In this document: positions 37,501 to 48,497 of the stretch, one piece after another | Layout of the letters: each line of letters begins with the position of its first letter | How positions within the stretch are numbered: the stretch's first letter is position 1 | NCBI RefSeq assembly: GCF_014642655.1 | Contig: NZ_BMIR01000012.1 | Location: 32,939-96,938, forward strand | Reading direction: 5' to 3' | Length of the DNA: 64,000 nt | From: Pullulanibacillus camelliae | Lineage (GTDB): Bacteria; Bacillota; Bacilli; Bacillales; Sporolactobacillaceae | Notes under the pieces: model-generated | The model's input: only the letters and a program-made list of their open reading frames with translations | What the model was told of the DNA's origin: nothing | Database searches by the model: none | Position numbers and translations under genes: made by a program

Positions 37501-38878
37501 GAGGATTGGCAAACGCTTCAAAGCGATCGATAATTTCTCCATTTTTCACTTTAACTGCTGCCAGTTCAATGATCTTATGGTAGATGGCAGAAAGCCCTGT
37601 TGTTTCTACGTCGAAAACGACATACGTCGCATCTTGAAGCGCAATAGGTTGTTCATTAAAAGCAATCGGCACACCATCGTCGACCAGATTAGCTTCCACA
37701 CCATAAAGAATCTTCACACCATGCTTCTTACCTGCGGCATGAGCTTCAGGATAGGATTGAGCTACCGCATGATCGGTAATCGCAATCGCTTCATGTCCAA
37801 ATTGCTTGGCACGCGCCACTAATTCACTAGCTGAAGGCAAAGCATCCATTTGACTCATAGTCGTGTGGGCATGAAGTTCAATCCGCTTTTTCCCCTCTGG
37901 AGCATCATCTGTTTTCACCTGCGGAGGGAGCTCCCAAATATCCTTGCCTAGCATGACGAGATCGCGGACAAACGTATCGTTCTGCACCCCGCCGCGAACT
38001 TTGACCCATACACCTTTTTTTAAGCCGGCAAGCTTTTCATTGTCTTCTTTATCACGTAAAAAGACCTTGACGAGGATTGAATCGGTATAATCGGTAATTT
38101 TAAATAATGCCAAGGTTCGTCCACTGCGCAATTCACGAAACTCAACGTCAAAGACGTAGCCTTGCGTTGTAATGCGTCGTTCCTCTTCTGTGATATTCTT
38201 CAAAGGCACGGGCTCATCATCTATCGCATAACCAAAGCGTATTGGGCCAACCGGCGCGGAAGGAGCAGTCTCCTCCTCTTTCTTTTTGCGCTCTTGAAGG
38301 GCCTGAAGTGCTTTTGTCATGCTTTCTTCCTCAGTCTGCTTTTTGAACGCTTCGATCTCCTCAGTCGATGTGTTGACTTTAAAGTCGACCTTCACCCCCT
38401 GAAACCCTAAGAGAGCATACTGATCGACAAGAAACTGACCTAGCTTCCTTTTTAATGCCCCGGCTTCTGTATCACTTCTTGTCTCGACCACCAAACACTG
38501 ATCGATATATTTAGGCATTTGATTCCTTAGTAGAGGAGCAGAAGCAGGCGAGGTCATTGCCACCTTTTCCACAATCACTGGCCAATAAGCAGGCAGAAAA
38601 TCCTCGTGCCCTGTTTGTTCTGAACACGTCAATGAAAAGGACACATCTGTCGTGATGTGTCTAAAGGATTGTTTGAGCTGTTGATCGAACCATTGATACA
38701 CATGTACAGGTAGCGGACGGTCAATACGAAATTTAAAATGCCAGCTCTTTTCTTTTTGGAGGACGGTAAGCCGCTCAATCGAACCATTTTGAAAATGCTT
38801 GTCGATGATTTCATCTGGCGCTTCGATTTGTCGAAGTAAAATGATCAATCGCTCTTGCTTTGTTTTTCCTTCAACCAC
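34580..38878 (-). CDS. polC: DNA polymerase III alpha subunit PolC
   Basis: PolC is the replicative polymerase of low-GC Gram-positives, with built-in proofreading. Order of domains: N-terminal and OB-fold regions, a PHP domain split by a DEDDh exonuclease (FDVETTGL near residue 420; VAHNAQFD), a zinc-binding cysteine cluster (CPHCYQ and CPKCG near 905-935), and the palm with DIDLNFSG near 961. I chose the GTG at 38878 (1432 residues), with a GGATGG-type site upstream. The open frame extends 14 codons to 38920, which is a possible alternative. It lies after proS, as in B. subtilis, 75 bases from its stop codon. Confidence 0.96.
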   Translation of the reverse strand: MVEGKTKQERLIILLRQIEAPDEIIDKHFQNGSIERLTVLQKEKSWHFKFRIDRPLPVHVYQWFDQQLKQSFRHITTDVSFSLTCSEQTGHEDFLPAYWPVIVEKVAMTSPASAPLLRNQMPKYIDQCLVVETRSDTEAGALKRKLGQFLVDQYALLGFQGVKVDFKVNTSTEEIEAFKKQTEEESMTKALQALQERKKKEEETAPSAPVGPIRFGYAIDDEPVPLKNITEEERRITTQGYVFDVEFRELRSGRTLALFKITDYTDSILVKVFLRDKEDNEKLAGLKKGVWVKVRGGVQNDTFVRDLVMLGKDIWELPPQVKTDDAPEGKKRIELHAHTTMSQMDALPSASELVARAKQFGHEAIAITDHAVAQSYPEAHAAGKKHGVKILYGVEANLVDDGVPIAFNEQPIALQDATYVVFDVETTGLSAIYHKIIELAAVKVKNGEIIDRFEAFANPHETLSTTTIELTGITDDMVRDAPEIDVVLKQFHEFAGDSVLVAHNAQFDMGFLNTGYERVGLPKAANAVVDTLELGRFLYPHMKNHRLNTLCKAFNIELTQHHRAIYDAEATGYLLWKMIQDTLEKGITLHDQLNENTGQGNFERVRPSHCTILATTQEGLKNLYKLISSSHVNYFYRVPRVPRSLLTKYREGLIVGSGCSQGEVFEAMMQKSAEEAEKVAAFYDYLEVQPPSIQQHLIEKELVNDELALRQIIGNIVDLGKKMNKPVVATGNVHYLDEHEYLYRKILIKSQAGNPLNRQLQPPVHFRTTGEMLEEFSFLGKEVAEEIVIDNTHLVANRIADITPVKDDLYTPRIEGADEEVREMSYKEARRRYGDELPEIVEKRLEKELSSIIGHGFAVIYLISHKLVVKSLNDGYLVGSRGSVGSSFVATMMSITEVNPLPPHYYCPHCYQSEFFTDGSVACGFDLPDAKCPKCGQDYIKDGHDIPFETFLGFKGDKVPDIDLNFSGDYQPRAHNYTKELFGEDYVYRAGTIGTVADKTAYGFVKGYESDYDLHFRGAEIDRLAAGCTGVKRTTGQHPGGIIVVPDYMDVYDFTPIQFPADDKDSEWRTTHFDFHSIHDNVLKLDILGHDDPTAIRMLQDLSGIDPKTIPTDDPEVMKIFSNTESLGVTEEQIGCKTGTLGIPEFGTRFVRQMLEETRPTTFAELVQISGLSHGTDVWLNNADELINQGICELKDVIGCRDDIMVYLMHKGLDPSLAFKIMESVRKGKGLTDEWIEEMKNNNVPDWYIDSCLKIKYMFPKAHATAYVLMAVRIAYFKVHHPILYYATYFSVRADDFDIDTMRRGAGAIKAKIDEIQGKGLDASPKEKNLLTVLEIAREMCERGFSFKPIDLYRSSATDFIVDGEALIPPFNALQGVGTNAALNIAKAREDGEFLSKEDLQRRAKLSKTVIEYLDQQGCLQGLPEANQLSLF

Positions 38879-38953
38879 GGTTTTTCCATCCCTTTCTTTA
38901 TAAAACTTGAGCCTAGTCAAGCCTTCTTTTTATCTAGTGGTATTGATCCATAT

Positions 38954-40591
38954 CTATGATAGATGACCTTCTATAAAAGCGGCGACTTCATCTACAGAAA
39001 GCTCCATAGATTCACCCGTCCGTCTTACTTTTACTTCGACGATCTGCTCAGAAGCTTTCTTGCCGACTGTCACACGGATAGGACAACCAATCAGATCCGA
39101 ATCAGCGAACTTAACCCCTGCGCGTTCATTACGATCGTCCAACAAAACATCATACTGATGACCTAGCTCCTGATAGAGCTTTTCTGCAAGAGTCTTTTGC
39201 TCATCATTTTTCATATTAATAGGCATGATATGCACTGCAAACGGAGCAAGAGCAGTAGGCCAGCACAAGCCATTTTCATCAGAATGCTGTTCAGCTACGG
39301 CTGAAAGCGTTCTGGAAACACCAATGCCATAGCACCCCATAAGAAGAGGTTGACTTTTTCCATTTTGATCTAAAAATGTGGCATTCATCGCTTCACTATA
39401 TCGTGTTCCCAGTTTGAACACTTGTCCCACTTCAATGCCGCGAGCAAATTGAATCGTTCCTTTACCATCTGGAGATGGATCGCCCTCCTTAATCATCCGG
39501 AGGTCAGCAAATTGAACATTGCTTAAATCCCGCGCTGCATTCACATTAAAATGCAGGGTCTTTCCACTAGCTTCGATGACACCATTAACAATGTTCTTAA
39601 TTCCATTATCAGCGAGAATCGTCACATTGTCAAAGTGTGTTAAGATATCGTTTTGCGACCAATTCATAGCCTCTGGGGCCGCTTCAAGCAGTGTAGCGTT
39701 CAGCGCATTTTTCACTTTAATATCATTAACCTCATCCCCCGCAGCATATAGTACTGCAACAAGCTGATCCTCATTATCTTTGAAAACTTGAACGTGAATA
39801 AGAGCCTGTCCATCTTGCTTGGCTTGCCCCTCATCTAAAGGCAGCATGGCTTCATCAGAAGCTTTTGGGATAAACGTGACTTCTGCCATTTCAATGTTAG
39901 CCGCATAATCAGAGCTATCCGAGTAGGCAATCGTATCCTCTCCCACTGCTGCTAAGGCCATAAATTCATGGGTATCCTTGCCCCCCATTGCCCCAGAGTC
40001 CGCAATAACCGCTCTAAAATCAAGCCCACATCGTGTAAAGACATTGGTATAAGCCTCATACATTTTCTTATATCGTTCATCTAAGCTCGCTTCGTCAGCA
40101 TGAAAAGAATAAGCATCTTTCATGATGAATTCACGGCCTCGCAACAAGCCAAAGCGCGGACGGCGCTCGTCACGGTATTTGGTCTGAATTTGATAAAGGG
40201 TCATTGGCAGTTTTTTATAGGTGGTCAGCTCATCGCGGACAAGACTAGTAATAATCTCTTCATGAGTTGCACCGAGAGCAAAATCACGGCCATGGCGATC
40301 CTGAAGACGCATTAATTCAGGGCCATAGATATCCCAGCGTCCTGTTTCATGCCAGAGCTCAGCAGGCTGAATGGCTGGCATTAATAATTCTAAACACCCC
40401 GCACGCTCCATTTCTTCTCTAACAATCGCTTCAATTTTTCTTAAAACCTTATACCCAAGTGGGAGATAAGAATAGATCCCTGAAGCATTTTGACGAATAA
40501 AGCCTGCCTTTATTAATAAACGGTGGCTGACACACTCAGCATCAGCAGGATTTTCCTTTAAAGTCGGTATTAGCATCTGACTTTGTTTCAT
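38954..40591 (-). CDS. proS: Prolyl-tRNA synthetase
   Basis: A class II aminoacyl-tRNA synthetase charging tRNA-Pro. The 545-residue protein is the bacterial type: motif 2 ([26 protein letters not shown]) near residue 140, an inserted editing domain between motifs 2 and 3 (about 220-385), motif 3 (GCYGIGVSR) near 425, and a C-terminal anticodon-binding domain. I chose the ATG at 40591 ([11 protein letters not shown]), with AAAGGGG upstream; 13 further in-frame codons lack homology. It follows rseP after a 196-bp gap with a large palindrome. I see no T-box. Confidence 0.97.
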   Translation of the reverse strand: MKQSQMLIPTLKENPADAECVSHRLLIKAGFIRQNASGIYSYLPLGYKVLRKIEAIVREEMERAGCLELLMPAIQPAELWHETGRWDIYGPELMRLQDRHGRDFALGATHEEIITSLVRDELTTYKKLPMTLYQIQTKYRDERRPRFGLLRGREFIMKDAYSFHADEASLDERYKKMYEAYTNVFTRCGLDFRAVIADSGAMGGKDTHEFMALAAVGEDTIAYSDSSDYAANIEMAEVTFIPKASDEAMLPLDEGQAKQDGQALIHVQVFKDNEDQLVAVLYAAGDEVNDIKVKNALNATLLEAAPEAMNWSQNDILTHFDNVTILADNGIKNIVNGVIEASGKTLHFNVNAARDLSNVQFADLRMIKEGDPSPDGKGTIQFARGIEVGQVFKLGTRYSEAMNATFLDQNGKSQPLLMGCYGIGVSRTLSAVAEQHSDENGLCWPTALAPFAVHIMPINMKNDEQKTLAEKLYQELGHQYDVLLDDRNERAGVKFADSDLIGCPIRVTVGKKASEQIVEVKVRRTGESMELSVDEVAAFIEGHLS

Positions 40592-40698
40592 GAATGATGA
40601 TGCCCCTTTCAAGCTTAAATCAAGTTTCAAAAATTTAAGCGCGCATAACTGTATGATCTAATTATAAACCGTTTGGCCAACGCCCTGTCAATGACAAT

Positions 40699-40726
40699 CT
40701 TACCACGCTACAAGTAGCGTGGTAAG
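40699..40726. repeat. 13-bp perfect inverted repeat between rseP and proS
   Basis: CTTACCACGCTAC (40699-40711) and GTAGCGTGGTAAG (40714-40726) are exact reverse complements separated by two bases. There is no T run on either strand. A second, weaker inverted repeat (CATGCC 40737-40742, GGCATG 40759-40764) lies next to it. It could be a factor-binding site, a leader hairpin for proS or a mobile-repeat relic. Confidence 0.7.
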
Positions 40727-40787
40727 TGTCTGACTCCATGCCATAGAGCAGTGCCTAAGGCATGTGGCCATAGATTTGAATAGCTTT

Positions 40788-42032
40788 CTACATAAATAGT
40801 TTTTGAATGTCATTCCAAGTCACAACAATCATTAAAAGCATCAAAAAGGCAAAGCCAATAAAATGAACAAGTGTTTCACGTTTGGGGTCTACTGGCTTAC
40901 CACGCAGACCTTCAACAAATAGAAAGAGCAAACGGCCGCCATCTAAAGCAGGTAATGGTAAAAGATTGACAACCCCTAAGTTAATGCTTAACACTGCTGT
41001 CCAACGCATCACCCAAAAGATACCGTGATCGACCACTTGACCTGTTAAATTATAGATGCCGACCGGTCCAGAAAGTTGGTCAAGCCCAATGGCACCTGTG
41101 ACGAGCTGTTTAAAGGCTTCAACCTCCATTTTAATCCAATAATAGGTTTGCGTTACACCACCCTTTATTGAATCCCAAACGCCTTTTTCAAAAGGTTGAT
41201 TCACACCAATAATGCCCACACCTTTTTCATTCTTTGACGTGACTTTGACCTCTTGAATATGGTGATCACGTTCAATTTTGAGCGTCAGTGCTTGGTTTGG
41301 GCGCTTATTAATGTAATTAGCAATATCCGAAAAGCTTTCCATCGTTTGTCCATTAATGGCAAGAACGCGATCCCCTTCCTGCAAGCCAGCTTGGGCTGCT
41401 GGATCAGTTGAAATCAATTTACCTAAAAGGGGTTTCTCAGACGGCACGCCTTGTATGGAAAATAAAATCACAAAGACAATAAACGCCAGCAAAAAGTTAT
41501 TGAATGGTCCTGCAAATATGGTCAAAATACGATCTAGCAATGATTTAGAGCCAAATTGCCGATCAAGTGGTGCAATTTGAAAAGCTTGCCCATCCATCAC
41601 ATATTCTGCTTTACGGTCGATAGGAAAATCAAAGCGTTCCCCTTCTTCCTCTTCATAGCCTTGAATGACAAGATCCTTTTCAAGATCAGCATAATCGACT
41701 GTGACCATTTTAGCATTTGGGTATTTATTTAATTGATTGATAATGATTTTGGATACGGAATCCGCTCGATTAAACATTAGACCAATCCGATGACCAGGTT
41801 TAATGTCAATCACTTCAGGATCCTCACCAGCCATTCTAACAAAACCGCCAATGGGAAGGAGTCTTAAAGTATATACTGTTTCTTTCTTCTTAATTGAAAA
41901 TATCTTTGGACCAAAACCTATTGCGAATTCTCTACAAAGGATTCCCGCTCGTTTCGCTAGCAATAAGTGCCCGAGTTCGTGAAATGATATGAGAAGCCCA
42001 AAGATGATGACCACAGCAATAAATGTCTCCAA
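40788..42032 (-). CDS. rseP: Site-2 intramembrane metalloprotease RseP (RasP)
   Basis: RasP cleaves membrane-spanning segments, including anti-sigma factors and leftover signal peptides. The 414-residue protein has the zinc motif HELGH (near residues 18-22) in its first membrane segment and a PDZ domain near 200-275. The second metal-binding motif, LPALDGGRL, lies near 355 in a late membrane segment. I chose the TTG at 42032 with AGAGGTG upstream; a GTG three codons earlier overlaps that site. It lies between dxr and proS as in B. subtilis, where its best-known substrate is the SigW regulator RsiW. Confidence 0.95.
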   Translation of the reverse strand: METFIAVVIIFGLLISFHELGHLLLAKRAGILCREFAIGFGPKIFSIKKKETVYTLRLLPIGGFVRMAGEDPEVIDIKPGHRIGLMFNRADSVSKIIINQLNKYPNAKMVTVDYADLEKDLVIQGYEEEEGERFDFPIDRKAEYVMDGQAFQIAPLDRQFGSKSLLDRILTIFAGPFNNFLLAFIVFVILFSIQGVPSEKPLLGKLISTDPAAQAGLQEGDRVLAINGQTMESFSDIANYINKRPNQALTLKIERDHHIQEVKVTSKNEKGVGIIGVNQPFEKGVWDSIKGGVTQTYYWIKMEVEAFKQLVTGAIGLDQLSGPVGIYNLTGQVVDHGIFWVMRWTAVLSINLGVVNLLPLPALDGGRLLFLFVEGLRGKPVDPKRETLVHFIGFAFLMLLMIVVTWNDIQKLFM

Positions 42033-42092
42033 AAAAATCACCTCTGTATGTCACGCCATAAGTACGCGTATCATACTTACTCTTTGACAGTT

Positions 42093-43247
42093 TTATCGTT
42101 GCCTTATCGCTTCTTGTACCGCCCGTCTTATTTCCTTATCCACCATGCGAATCGTCTCAAGCGTCGGATGCTGAATAGTATGATGCTTTTCAAGCGCTTG
42201 AAGAACCAACCCCTCAATATCCAAGAAGGTAACAGCCCCTTTTAAGAAGGCAGCGACAGCCTCCTCGTTGGCTGCATTTAGGACAGTAGGCATCGTTCCT
42301 CCTGCCCTTCCGGCATCGTAGGCAAACTTTACCGAGCGGTATCTTTCCATGTCAACTTTTTGAAAATGCAGCTGACCTACTTCCCATAAGTTTAACTGTT
42401 TTGTATCAGTCAATTCAAGTCTATCCGGGTAAGTGAGCGCATATTGTATCGGCAAGCGCATATCAGAATGACCGAGTTCTGCAATCACACTATTATCAAT
42501 GTATTCAACAAGAGAATGGACAATGCTTTCCTTATGGATAAGAACATCAATCTTTTCATAGGGAACATCAAATAACCAATGCGCTTCGATGACCTCCAAG
42601 CCCTTATTCATCATTGTTGCAGAATCAATAGTGATTTTAGCTCCCATTGACCAATTAGGGTGATTGAGCGCCTCTTCTATTGTTACATTATGTAATTCAT
42701 CTCGCGTTTTATCTCTAAAGCTGCCTCCTGAAGCTGTGAGAATAAGCCGTTTAATCTGGGACTGCTTCTCACCGTTTAGAGATTGAAAAATCGCGGAGTG
42801 TTCACTGTCGACCGGTAAAATCGGCACATGCTTTTCTTTGGCAGCCGCCATGACGAGATGCCCTGCCGTAACAAGCGTTTCTTTATTCGCTAAGGCAATG
42901 ATTTTACCTGCTGCAATCGCCGCTAATGTCGGCTCTAAACCAATCGAGCCTAGCACCGCATTAACCGTGACATCTGCTTCAGGGTAAGCGGCTACCTCTA
43001 TTAATCCCTCTAATCCATAGACGACTTTGACAGGAGATGCGAGCTGCCCCTTCAGCTTATCTGCTGTTTCCTTATTTTTAACGGAAACAAGCTTTGGCCG
43101 GTGTGTATGGATCAATTCTAAGCCCTTGTCCACATTTTCTCCAAAGGCTAATGCAACAATTTGAAAATGCTCAGGATGGTGACGAACAACATTATCTGTT
43201 TGGACTCCGACTGATCCGGTGGCTCCTAGCAAGCTTATTTTTTTCAT
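42093..43247 (-). CDS. dxr: 1-deoxy-D-xylulose 5-phosphate reductoisomerase Dxr
   Basis: Dxr makes 2-C-methylerythritol 4-phosphate, the committed step of the non-mevalonate isoprenoid pathway. The 384-residue protein begins with the NADPH-binding loop LLGATGSVG (near residues 5-13). It has the conserved metal/substrate residues in [10 protein letters not shown] (near 145) and the catalytic-loop region ASGGSFRD. Its place between cdsA and rseP matches Bacillus and fits supply of isoprenoid units to UppS. Confidence 0.97.
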   Translation of the reverse strand: MKKISLLGATGSVGVQTDNVVRHHPEHFQIVALAFGENVDKGLELIHTHRPKLVSVKNKETADKLKGQLASPVKVVYGLEGLIEVAAYPEADVTVNAVLGSIGLEPTLAAIAAGKIIALANKETLVTAGHLVMAAAKEKHVPILPVDSEHSAIFQSLNGEKQSQIKRLILTASGGSFRDKTRDELHNVTIEEALNHPNWSMGAKITIDSATMMNKGLEVIEAHWLFDVPYEKIDVLIHKESIVHSLVEYIDNSVIAELGHSDMRLPIQYALTYPDRLELTDTKQLNLWEVGQLHFQKVDMERYRSVKFAYDAGRAGGTMPTVLNAANEEAVAAFLKGAVTFLDIEGLVLQALEKHHTIQHPTLETIRMVDKEIRRAVQEAIRQR

Positions 43248-43277
43248 CGTAGACCTCTCCTTATTAGATTCCTGGAC

Positions 43278-44060
43278 TTATATCAAATGGAGGATATAAA
43301 GCACCGGTAAAACAAAGATCCAGCTATCTACCCGATCCAACACACCACCGTGACCAGGAAGAAGTGTTCCCGAATCCTTGACATCATAGTGGCGTTTAAG
43401 TGCTGACTCAGCAAGATCACCAATCGGACCAAACACAGCGATTAAAATCGTCATAACGATGAGATTCATTGTCGTATCCTCAAACCCAATGACGAGTTGC
43501 AAAATAATCGAGATAATCAGTGCCGCAATAATCCCACCAACCATACCTTCGATTGTTTTATTTGGACTGATATGTGGAGCAAGTTTATGTTTACCAAATG
43601 CCCTTCCAAAGAAATAGGCACCAGAATCTGTCGTCCATATTAAGATGAGGATAAAAAGAACAAGCGAAAGGCCATCATTACGCACTTCTGACAGAAGCAT
43701 AAAAGCAAAGCCAACATATAAAGCTGAAAATACAGTCAAGGCTGCATTTTCAAATGAAAACGATTGGTGAGAGAACACAGTCACAATCAATAAAATCAAG
43801 GTTAAAGCAATGACAATATCAATGATTGGATAAGAGATGACATGTTTTTTGATTTCTGGGTTTAAGACCATTAAAAAAACTGCGATGCCTCCCACAATAC
43901 CTGGTAAGGAAGCCCTTTTTATTTTCGCCATGTGTATGCATTCTAAGAAGGCGATGATCCCCATCATTGCAGAAAATAAAGCAAAGGGAACCCTACCTAT
44001 GATTAGAAAGGCTAAGAAAAGAGCCCCTGCTAACACACCCGTTATAATTCTTTGCTTCAC
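43278..44060 (-). CDS. cdsA: Phosphatidate cytidylyltransferase CdsA
   Basis: CdsA makes CDP-diacylglycerol from phosphatidate and CTP; PgsA then uses it. The 260-residue protein has about seven or eight membrane segments and the CTP_transf_1 signature near the C-terminus, DSALKRHYDVKDSGTLLPGHGGVLDRVDS. I chose the GTG at 44060, nine bases after AAGGAG, giving MKQRIITGVLAG; a TTG two codons earlier is closer to the site. It lies 14 bases after uppS. Confidence 0.95.
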   Translation of the reverse strand: MKQRIITGVLAGALFLAFLIIGRVPFALFSAMMGIIAFLECIHMAKIKRASLPGIVGGIAVFLMVLNPEIKKHVISYPIIDIVIALTLILLIVTVFSHQSFSFENAALTVFSALYVGFAFMLLSEVRNDGLSLVLFILILIWTTDSGAYFFGRAFGKHKLAPHISPNKTIEGMVGGIIAALIISIILQLVIGFEDTTMNLIVMTILIAVFGPIGDLAESALKRHYDVKDSGTLLPGHGGVLDRVDSWIFVLPVLYILHLI

Positions 44061-44074
44061 TAACAAAAACTCCT

Positions 44075-44845
44075 TTAGCCTTTAACGCCACCGTAGCGGC
44101 GCGTTCGAAGATTGTACTGAGTAATAGCCTCTTTCAAATGGTCTTCCGTGAAGTCAGGCCAATACACCTTGGTAAACCACAACTCTGTATAGGCAAGCTG
44201 CCAAAGCATAAAATTGCTTAGTCGCAATTCTCCACTTGTTCGAATCAGTAAATCCGGATCTGGAAATGATTTGGTTAACAAGTAATCTGAAACCAACGCT
44301 TCATCAATTGCTTCAACAGATAAGTCTCCATGCTGAGTGTCCGACACAATTTGCTTAATGGTTTCAGTGATTTCATGACGACTTCCATAATTTAAAGCAA
44401 AGTTGAGAACCATTCCATCATTTTCCTCTGTCTGACGTTTCGCTTGATTCACTGCGTTTTTCGTATGCTGAGGCAATCTGGACTCATCACCCATTACTCG
44501 AACCTGAACATTTTCCTCAATCAGTTCCTTAAGATAGGTCGTTAAGAACTGTTCAGGAAGCTTCATAAGAAAATCGACCTCATCCTTGGGACGTTTCCAA
44601 TTTTCCGTTGAAAACGCGTAGAGAGTGAGTACTTTCACCCCTAATCTACTGGCTGCTTTCACGATTTTTTTTACAATTTTCATTCCTTCGCGATGCCCAG
44701 CGATTCTCGGGAGTCCGCGCCCTCTCGCCCAACGACCATTCCCATCCATGATGATAGCAATATGTTCAGGAATCTTTTCGAGATTATACGTTTCATCATT
44801 ATTCTCTTTTGTCTTTGTGTTTCTAAAGGCAAGCTTTTCAAGCAT
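44075..44845 (-). CDS. uppS: Undecaprenyl diphosphate synthase UppS
   Basis: UppS builds the C55 lipid carrier used for peptidoglycan and teichoic acids. The 256-residue cis-prenyltransferase has the catalytic aspartate D34 in IIMDGNGRWA, YAFSTENWKRP near residue 80 and the C-terminal DLLIRTSGELRLSNF substrate motif. I chose the ATG at 44845, with GGGAGG upstream. It heads a uppS-cdsA-dxr-rseP group for lipid and isoprenoid metabolism, separated from frr by an R2-bearing gap. Confidence 0.96.
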   Translation of the reverse strand: MLEKLAFRNTKTKENNDETYNLEKIPEHIAIIMDGNGRWARGRGLPRIAGHREGMKIVKKIVKAASRLGVKVLTLYAFSTENWKRPKDEVDFLMKLPEQFLTTYLKELIEENVQVRVMGDESRLPQHTKNAVNQAKRQTEENDGMVLNFALNYGSRHEITETIKQIVSDTQHGDLSVEAIDEALVSDYLLTKSFPDPDLLIRTSGELRLSNFMLWQLAYTELWFTKVYWPDFTEDHLKEAITQYNLRTRRYGGVKG

Positions 44846-44884
44846 GTGGGTTCCTCCCATTACTCAGATATATCTCAAATAAAG

Positions 44885-44985
44885 AAAACTTGACTTGTGC
44901 CGCTTCGCTTAGTGCTCCTGATGTGATTATAAAACAATCACACATCAAGGCTGCGCACAAATCTCAGGTGGCGAAAAGTTCGAAG
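44885..44985 (+). repeat. R2 repeat, copy upstream of uppS
   Basis: It shares GAAAACTTG, CTTCGCT, GCTCCTGATGTGATT, AATCACACAT, CTCAGGTGGCGAAA with the 21.0-kb copy in the same order and strand. The hairpin arms TGTGATT (44922-44928) and AATCACA (44936-44942) are intact, with a different loop. Confidence 0.6.
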
Positions 44986-45039
44986 ATTACCTTAAGCGCC
45001 CTGCTTAACAGGTCTATCTTTTTATAGCTATAAGAGTAC

Positions 45040-45068
45040 GGCATGAAAGAAGTGTCTTCCTTCATGCC
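45040..45068 (-). terminator. Hairpin after frr
   Basis: GGCATGAA and TTCATGCC form the outer stem, with an inner GAA/TTC pairing. The stem is strong but lacks a clear T run on the minus strand, so it may stabilise the frr 3' end rather than terminate. Confidence 0.5.
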
Positions 45069-45087
45069 ATTCATATCCATTGAAGGC

Positions 45088-45645
45088 TTAGACCTCCATG
45101 ATTTCCTTTTCCTTATTTGAGCAGATATCATCGATTTTCGTGATGGCTTCGTCGGTGATTTTTTGCACTTGATCGGAAAACCGGCGGTGTTCATCCTCAG
45201 TAAGCTCACCATCTTTTTCAGCTTTTTTCAAGCTGTCATTCGCATCACGGCGAATATTGCGCACCGCAACTTTGGCATCCTCACCTGATTTTTTCACTTG
45301 TTTAACAAGTTCCTTTCTGCGTTCTTCGGTTAACGGTGGAATGGAAATACGAATGATATCACCATCGTTGTTTGGTGTCAAACCGAGATCAGCCATTAAA
45401 ATTGCTTTTTCAATATCCCCCAATATGGACTTATCATAAGGCTGAATCGTGAGCAGACGCGCTTCAGGTACGGAAATGCCAGCCAATTGATTAAGCGGTG
45501 TATCCGCACCATAATAATTTACTGTAACGCGATCTAAAATTGAGGGATTGGCTCTTCCAGCCCGAATCGTTCCCAGTTCTTTCGTTAGAGCATCCGCTGC
45601 TTTCCCCATCCGTTCTTTTGTATCTTGAATGATTTCTGCTGTCAT
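45088..45645 (-). CDS. frr: Ribosome recycling factor
   Basis: RRF splits post-termination ribosomes together with EF-G. The 185-residue protein is standard length, with the three-helix-bundle family signature [15 protein letters not shown]-like stretch (here [16 protein letters not shown], near residues 26-41) and the C-terminal [23 protein letters not shown] region. It begins three bases after the pyrH stop codon, so the pair is almost certainly co-transcribed and coupled. Confidence 0.97.
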   Translation of the reverse strand: MTAEIIQDTKERMGKAADALTKELGTIRAGRANPSILDRVTVNYYGADTPLNQLAGISVPEARLLTIQPYDKSILGDIEKAILMADLGLTPNNDGDIIRISIPPLTEERRKELVKQVKKSGEDAKVAVRNIRRDANDSLKKAEKDGELTEDEHRRFSDQVQKITDEAITKIDDICSNKEKEIMEV

Positions 45646-45648
45646 TTT

Positions 45649-46380
<732 letters not shown>

Positions 46381-46436
46381 TCACGCTCCTTATTACATTG
46401 ATAATCTTACTGTTGAGACATTGTGCCGTCTCTTTG

Positions 46437-46464
46437 AAAATAGGGAACACAAAGTGTTCCCTAC
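46437..46464 (-). terminator. Intrinsic terminator of tsf
   Basis: TAGGGAACAC and GTGTTCCCTA form a perfect 10-bp stem with a three-base loop, followed on the minus strand by TTTTC. It starts about 25 bases past the tsf stop codon. Confidence 0.85.
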
Positions 46465-46489
46465 TCATCGTCATTTCAATTGTATTAGC

Positions 46490-47365
46490 TTACTTTTTGA
46501 TTTGCGCTTGCACTTCTTCAGCAAAGTTTTCTTGACGTTTTTCCATGCCTTCGCCAACTTCATAGCGAACAAAGCTTTTTACTTCTAATCCTTTACCAGC
46601 AAGATATTTTTTCACCTTTTGGTCAGGGTCTTTAACAAAATCTTGTTCAACAAGGCAAATTTCTTCAAGGAATTTATTTAAACGGCCTTGCACCATTTTT
46701 TCAACGATGTTTTCAGGCTTGCCTTCATTAAGCGCTTGTTGCTTAAGCACTTCTTTTTCATGTTCTAACTCAGATTCTGGAACTTCACTTTTATCTACAT
46801 ATCGTGGATTGATCGCAGCAGCATGCATCGCAATATCTCTCGCTGCTTCATCATCATTTCCTTTTAATACTGAAAGCACTGCAATACGTCCGCCCATGTG
46901 GATATATTCACCAAAGCTTTCGCCGTCAGATTTCTCAACAACCGCGAAGCGACGCAAGGAAATCTTTTCACCGATTTTAGCTACCGCTTCATTGATTTTA
47001 TCATTCAATGTTTCAGCTCCGATATTCAAGGCAAGCGCGTCATCCAAAGTCGCTGGTTTTTCTTTGATAAGCAATGCTAAAATGTCATCAATTAACGTTA
47101 TGAACTGATCATTTTTCGCAACAAAGTCGGTTTCTGAATTAACCTCAACAATGGCAGCAATATTGCCATCAATTTTAGTTTTAGCTAATCCTTCAGCCGC
47201 TACACGATCCGCTTTTTTCGCTGCCTTCGCAATCCCTTTTTCACGAAGAAGATCGACCGCTTTATCGAGATCACCGTCTACCTCTGTAAGAGCTTTTTTA
47301 CAATCCATCATACCAGCACCGGTTTTTTCACGTAATTCTTTGACTAATTTCGCACTAATTGCCAC
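46490..47365 (-). CDS. tsf: Elongation factor Ts
   Basis: EF-Ts recharges EF-Tu with GTP. The 291-residue protein has the N-terminal UBA-like domain ([20 protein letters not shown]) and the core signature [13 protein letters not shown] near residue 75. It lies after rpsB, as in nearly all bacteria. Two hairpins occupy the rpsB-tsf gap, one a strong terminator, so its expression probably depends partly on read-through or on its own promoter. Confidence 0.97.
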   Translation of the reverse strand: MAISAKLVKELREKTGAGMMDCKKALTEVDGDLDKAVDLLREKGIAKAAKKADRVAAEGLAKTKIDGNIAAIVEVNSETDFVAKNDQFITLIDDILALLIKEKPATLDDALALNIGAETLNDKINEAVAKIGEKISLRRFAVVEKSDGESFGEYIHMGGRIAVLSVLKGNDDEAARDIAMHAAAINPRYVDKSEVPESELEHEKEVLKQQALNEGKPENIVEKMVQGRLNKFLEEICLVEQDFVKDPDQKVKKYLAGKGLEVKSFVRYEVGEGMEKRQENFAEEVQAQIKK

Positions 47366-47416
47366 AGTATTGCCTCCTTATGATTATGTAACGCATCATT
47401 AAATTTGTTATAGCCA

Positions 47417-47451
47417 GCAGATAACTCTGATGGTTCAAGGTGGTTATCTGC
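47417..47451 (-). other. Hairpin in the tsf leader
   Basis: GCAGATAAC (47417-47425) and GTTATCTGC (47443-47451) form a perfect 9-bp stem with a 17-base loop. It lies between the rpsB terminator and the tsf ribosome binding site, without a T run. Confidence 0.5.
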
Positions 47452-47461
47452 CTCACTCCTT

Positions 47462-47505
47462 AAAAAAAGGTGATAAAGGGTTATCCGCCCCTTATCACCC
47501 TTTTG
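47462..47505 (-). terminator. Strong terminator between rpsB and tsf
   Basis: On the minus strand AAAGGGTGATAA pairs with TTATCACC and flanking Ts, with extra GGG/CCC pairing inside, followed by seven Ts. It lies about 15 bases past the rpsB stop codon, and probably sets an S2 to EF-Ts ratio. Confidence 0.85.
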
Positions 47506-47519
47506 TTAGTTGATCTATA

Positions 47520-48299
47520 TTATTCAGCTGTAACTTCTTCTTCAGCTGCTTTTTCAGTTACTTCTTCAGCTTCAGCTGTTTCAGCTTCCTCAACGACTTC
47601 TTCAGGTGCATTTTCTTCACCTTGGTGAGCTTCAAGAATCGCATCAGCCATTTTACCAGTAAGCAATTTTACGGCGCGGATGGCATCGTCGTTACCTGGA
47701 ATGACGACATCAATTTCATCTGGATCACAGTTCGTATCCACGATGGCAATGACCGGAATATTTAATTTATGTGCTTCAGCAATAGCAATGCGCTCTTTTC
47801 TAGGATCAATAACGAAAAGTGCATCTGGAAGACGTTCCATGTCCTTGATACCGCCTAGGAATTTTTCTAGACGCTCATGTTCTTTGTTTAAACCAACCAC
47901 TTCTTTTTTAGGCAAAACATCAAATGTGCCATCTTCACGCATTTTTTCAATTTGCTTTAAGCGATTGATCCGTTTACGGATGGTTTCGAAGTTAGTGAGT
48001 GTTCCACCTAACCAACGATGGTTGACATAGTACATGCCCGAACGTTCTGCTTCAGATTTCACAGAATCCTGTGCTTGTTTCTTCGTACCAACAAATAAGA
48101 TTTGTCCGCCGTCTGCAGCAAGCTCTCTGACAAAATTATAAGCTTCTTCAACCTTTTTAACGGTTTTTTGCAAATCAATAATGTAGATTCCGTTTCTTTC
48201 TGTAAAGATATAAGGCTTCATTTTTGGGTTCCAACGGCGTGTTTGGTGACCGAAGTGAACACCTGATTCTAACAGTTGTTTCATTGAGATAACTGCCAT
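47520..48299 (-). CDS. rpsB: 30S ribosomal protein S2
   Basis: S2 joins late in 30S assembly and helps bind S1 where present. The 259-residue protein has the family start [22 protein letters not shown], the IYIIDLQKT region and the second signature [27 protein letters not shown]. The C-terminal tail (about residues 227-259) is a long, glutamate-rich acidic extension. It has its own promoter and a leader of about 110 bases that may carry regulation, and a strong terminator follows. Confidence 0.97.
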   Translation of the reverse strand: MAVISMKQLLESGVHFGHQTRRWNPKMKPYIFTERNGIYIIDLQKTVKKVEEAYNFVRELAADGGQILFVGTKKQAQDSVKSEAERSGMYYVNHRWLGGTLTNFETIRKRINRLKQIEKMREDGTFDVLPKKEVVGLNKEHERLEKFLGGIKDMERLPDALFVIDPRKERIAIAEAHKLNIPVIAIVDTNCDPDEIDVVIPGNDDAIRAVKLLTGKMADAILEAHQGEENAPEEVVEEAETAEAEEVTEKAAEEEVTAE

Positions 48300-48447
48300 T
48301 TTTTTGTTCCTCCTTGGTTTTTTCCTCCGCCCACTTCATTTTTGCACAAGACCCTATCCTACTTGGCACCGATGCACAAATCACTGAGCGTGTGTAGTGT
48401 GTGTTGACACCAACGATTAATATAGCATACTTTTTTTCCAATGACAA
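48300..48447 (-). promoter_or_regulatory. rpsB promoter and leader
   Basis: On the minus strand TTGTCA (48442-48447) and TATATT (48419-48424) are 17 bases apart, and TGC before the -10 gives an extended -10 motif. The leader of about 110 bases contains GGTGTCAACACAC and GGTGCCAAGT segments with pairing potential, then AAGGAGG before the ATG. A leader this long before a ribosomal protein gene suggests autoregulation, not proven here. Confidence 0.6.
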
Positions 48448-48497
48448 TAGTCAACGGCTTTTTTCTGCAAATCTCTTACAATGTGGCCACGGAAAAA

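Noticed and set aside
40592-40787. T-box upstream of proS
   Set aside because: No conserved T-box sequence or specifier-loop arrangement was seen; the gap is mainly palindromes.
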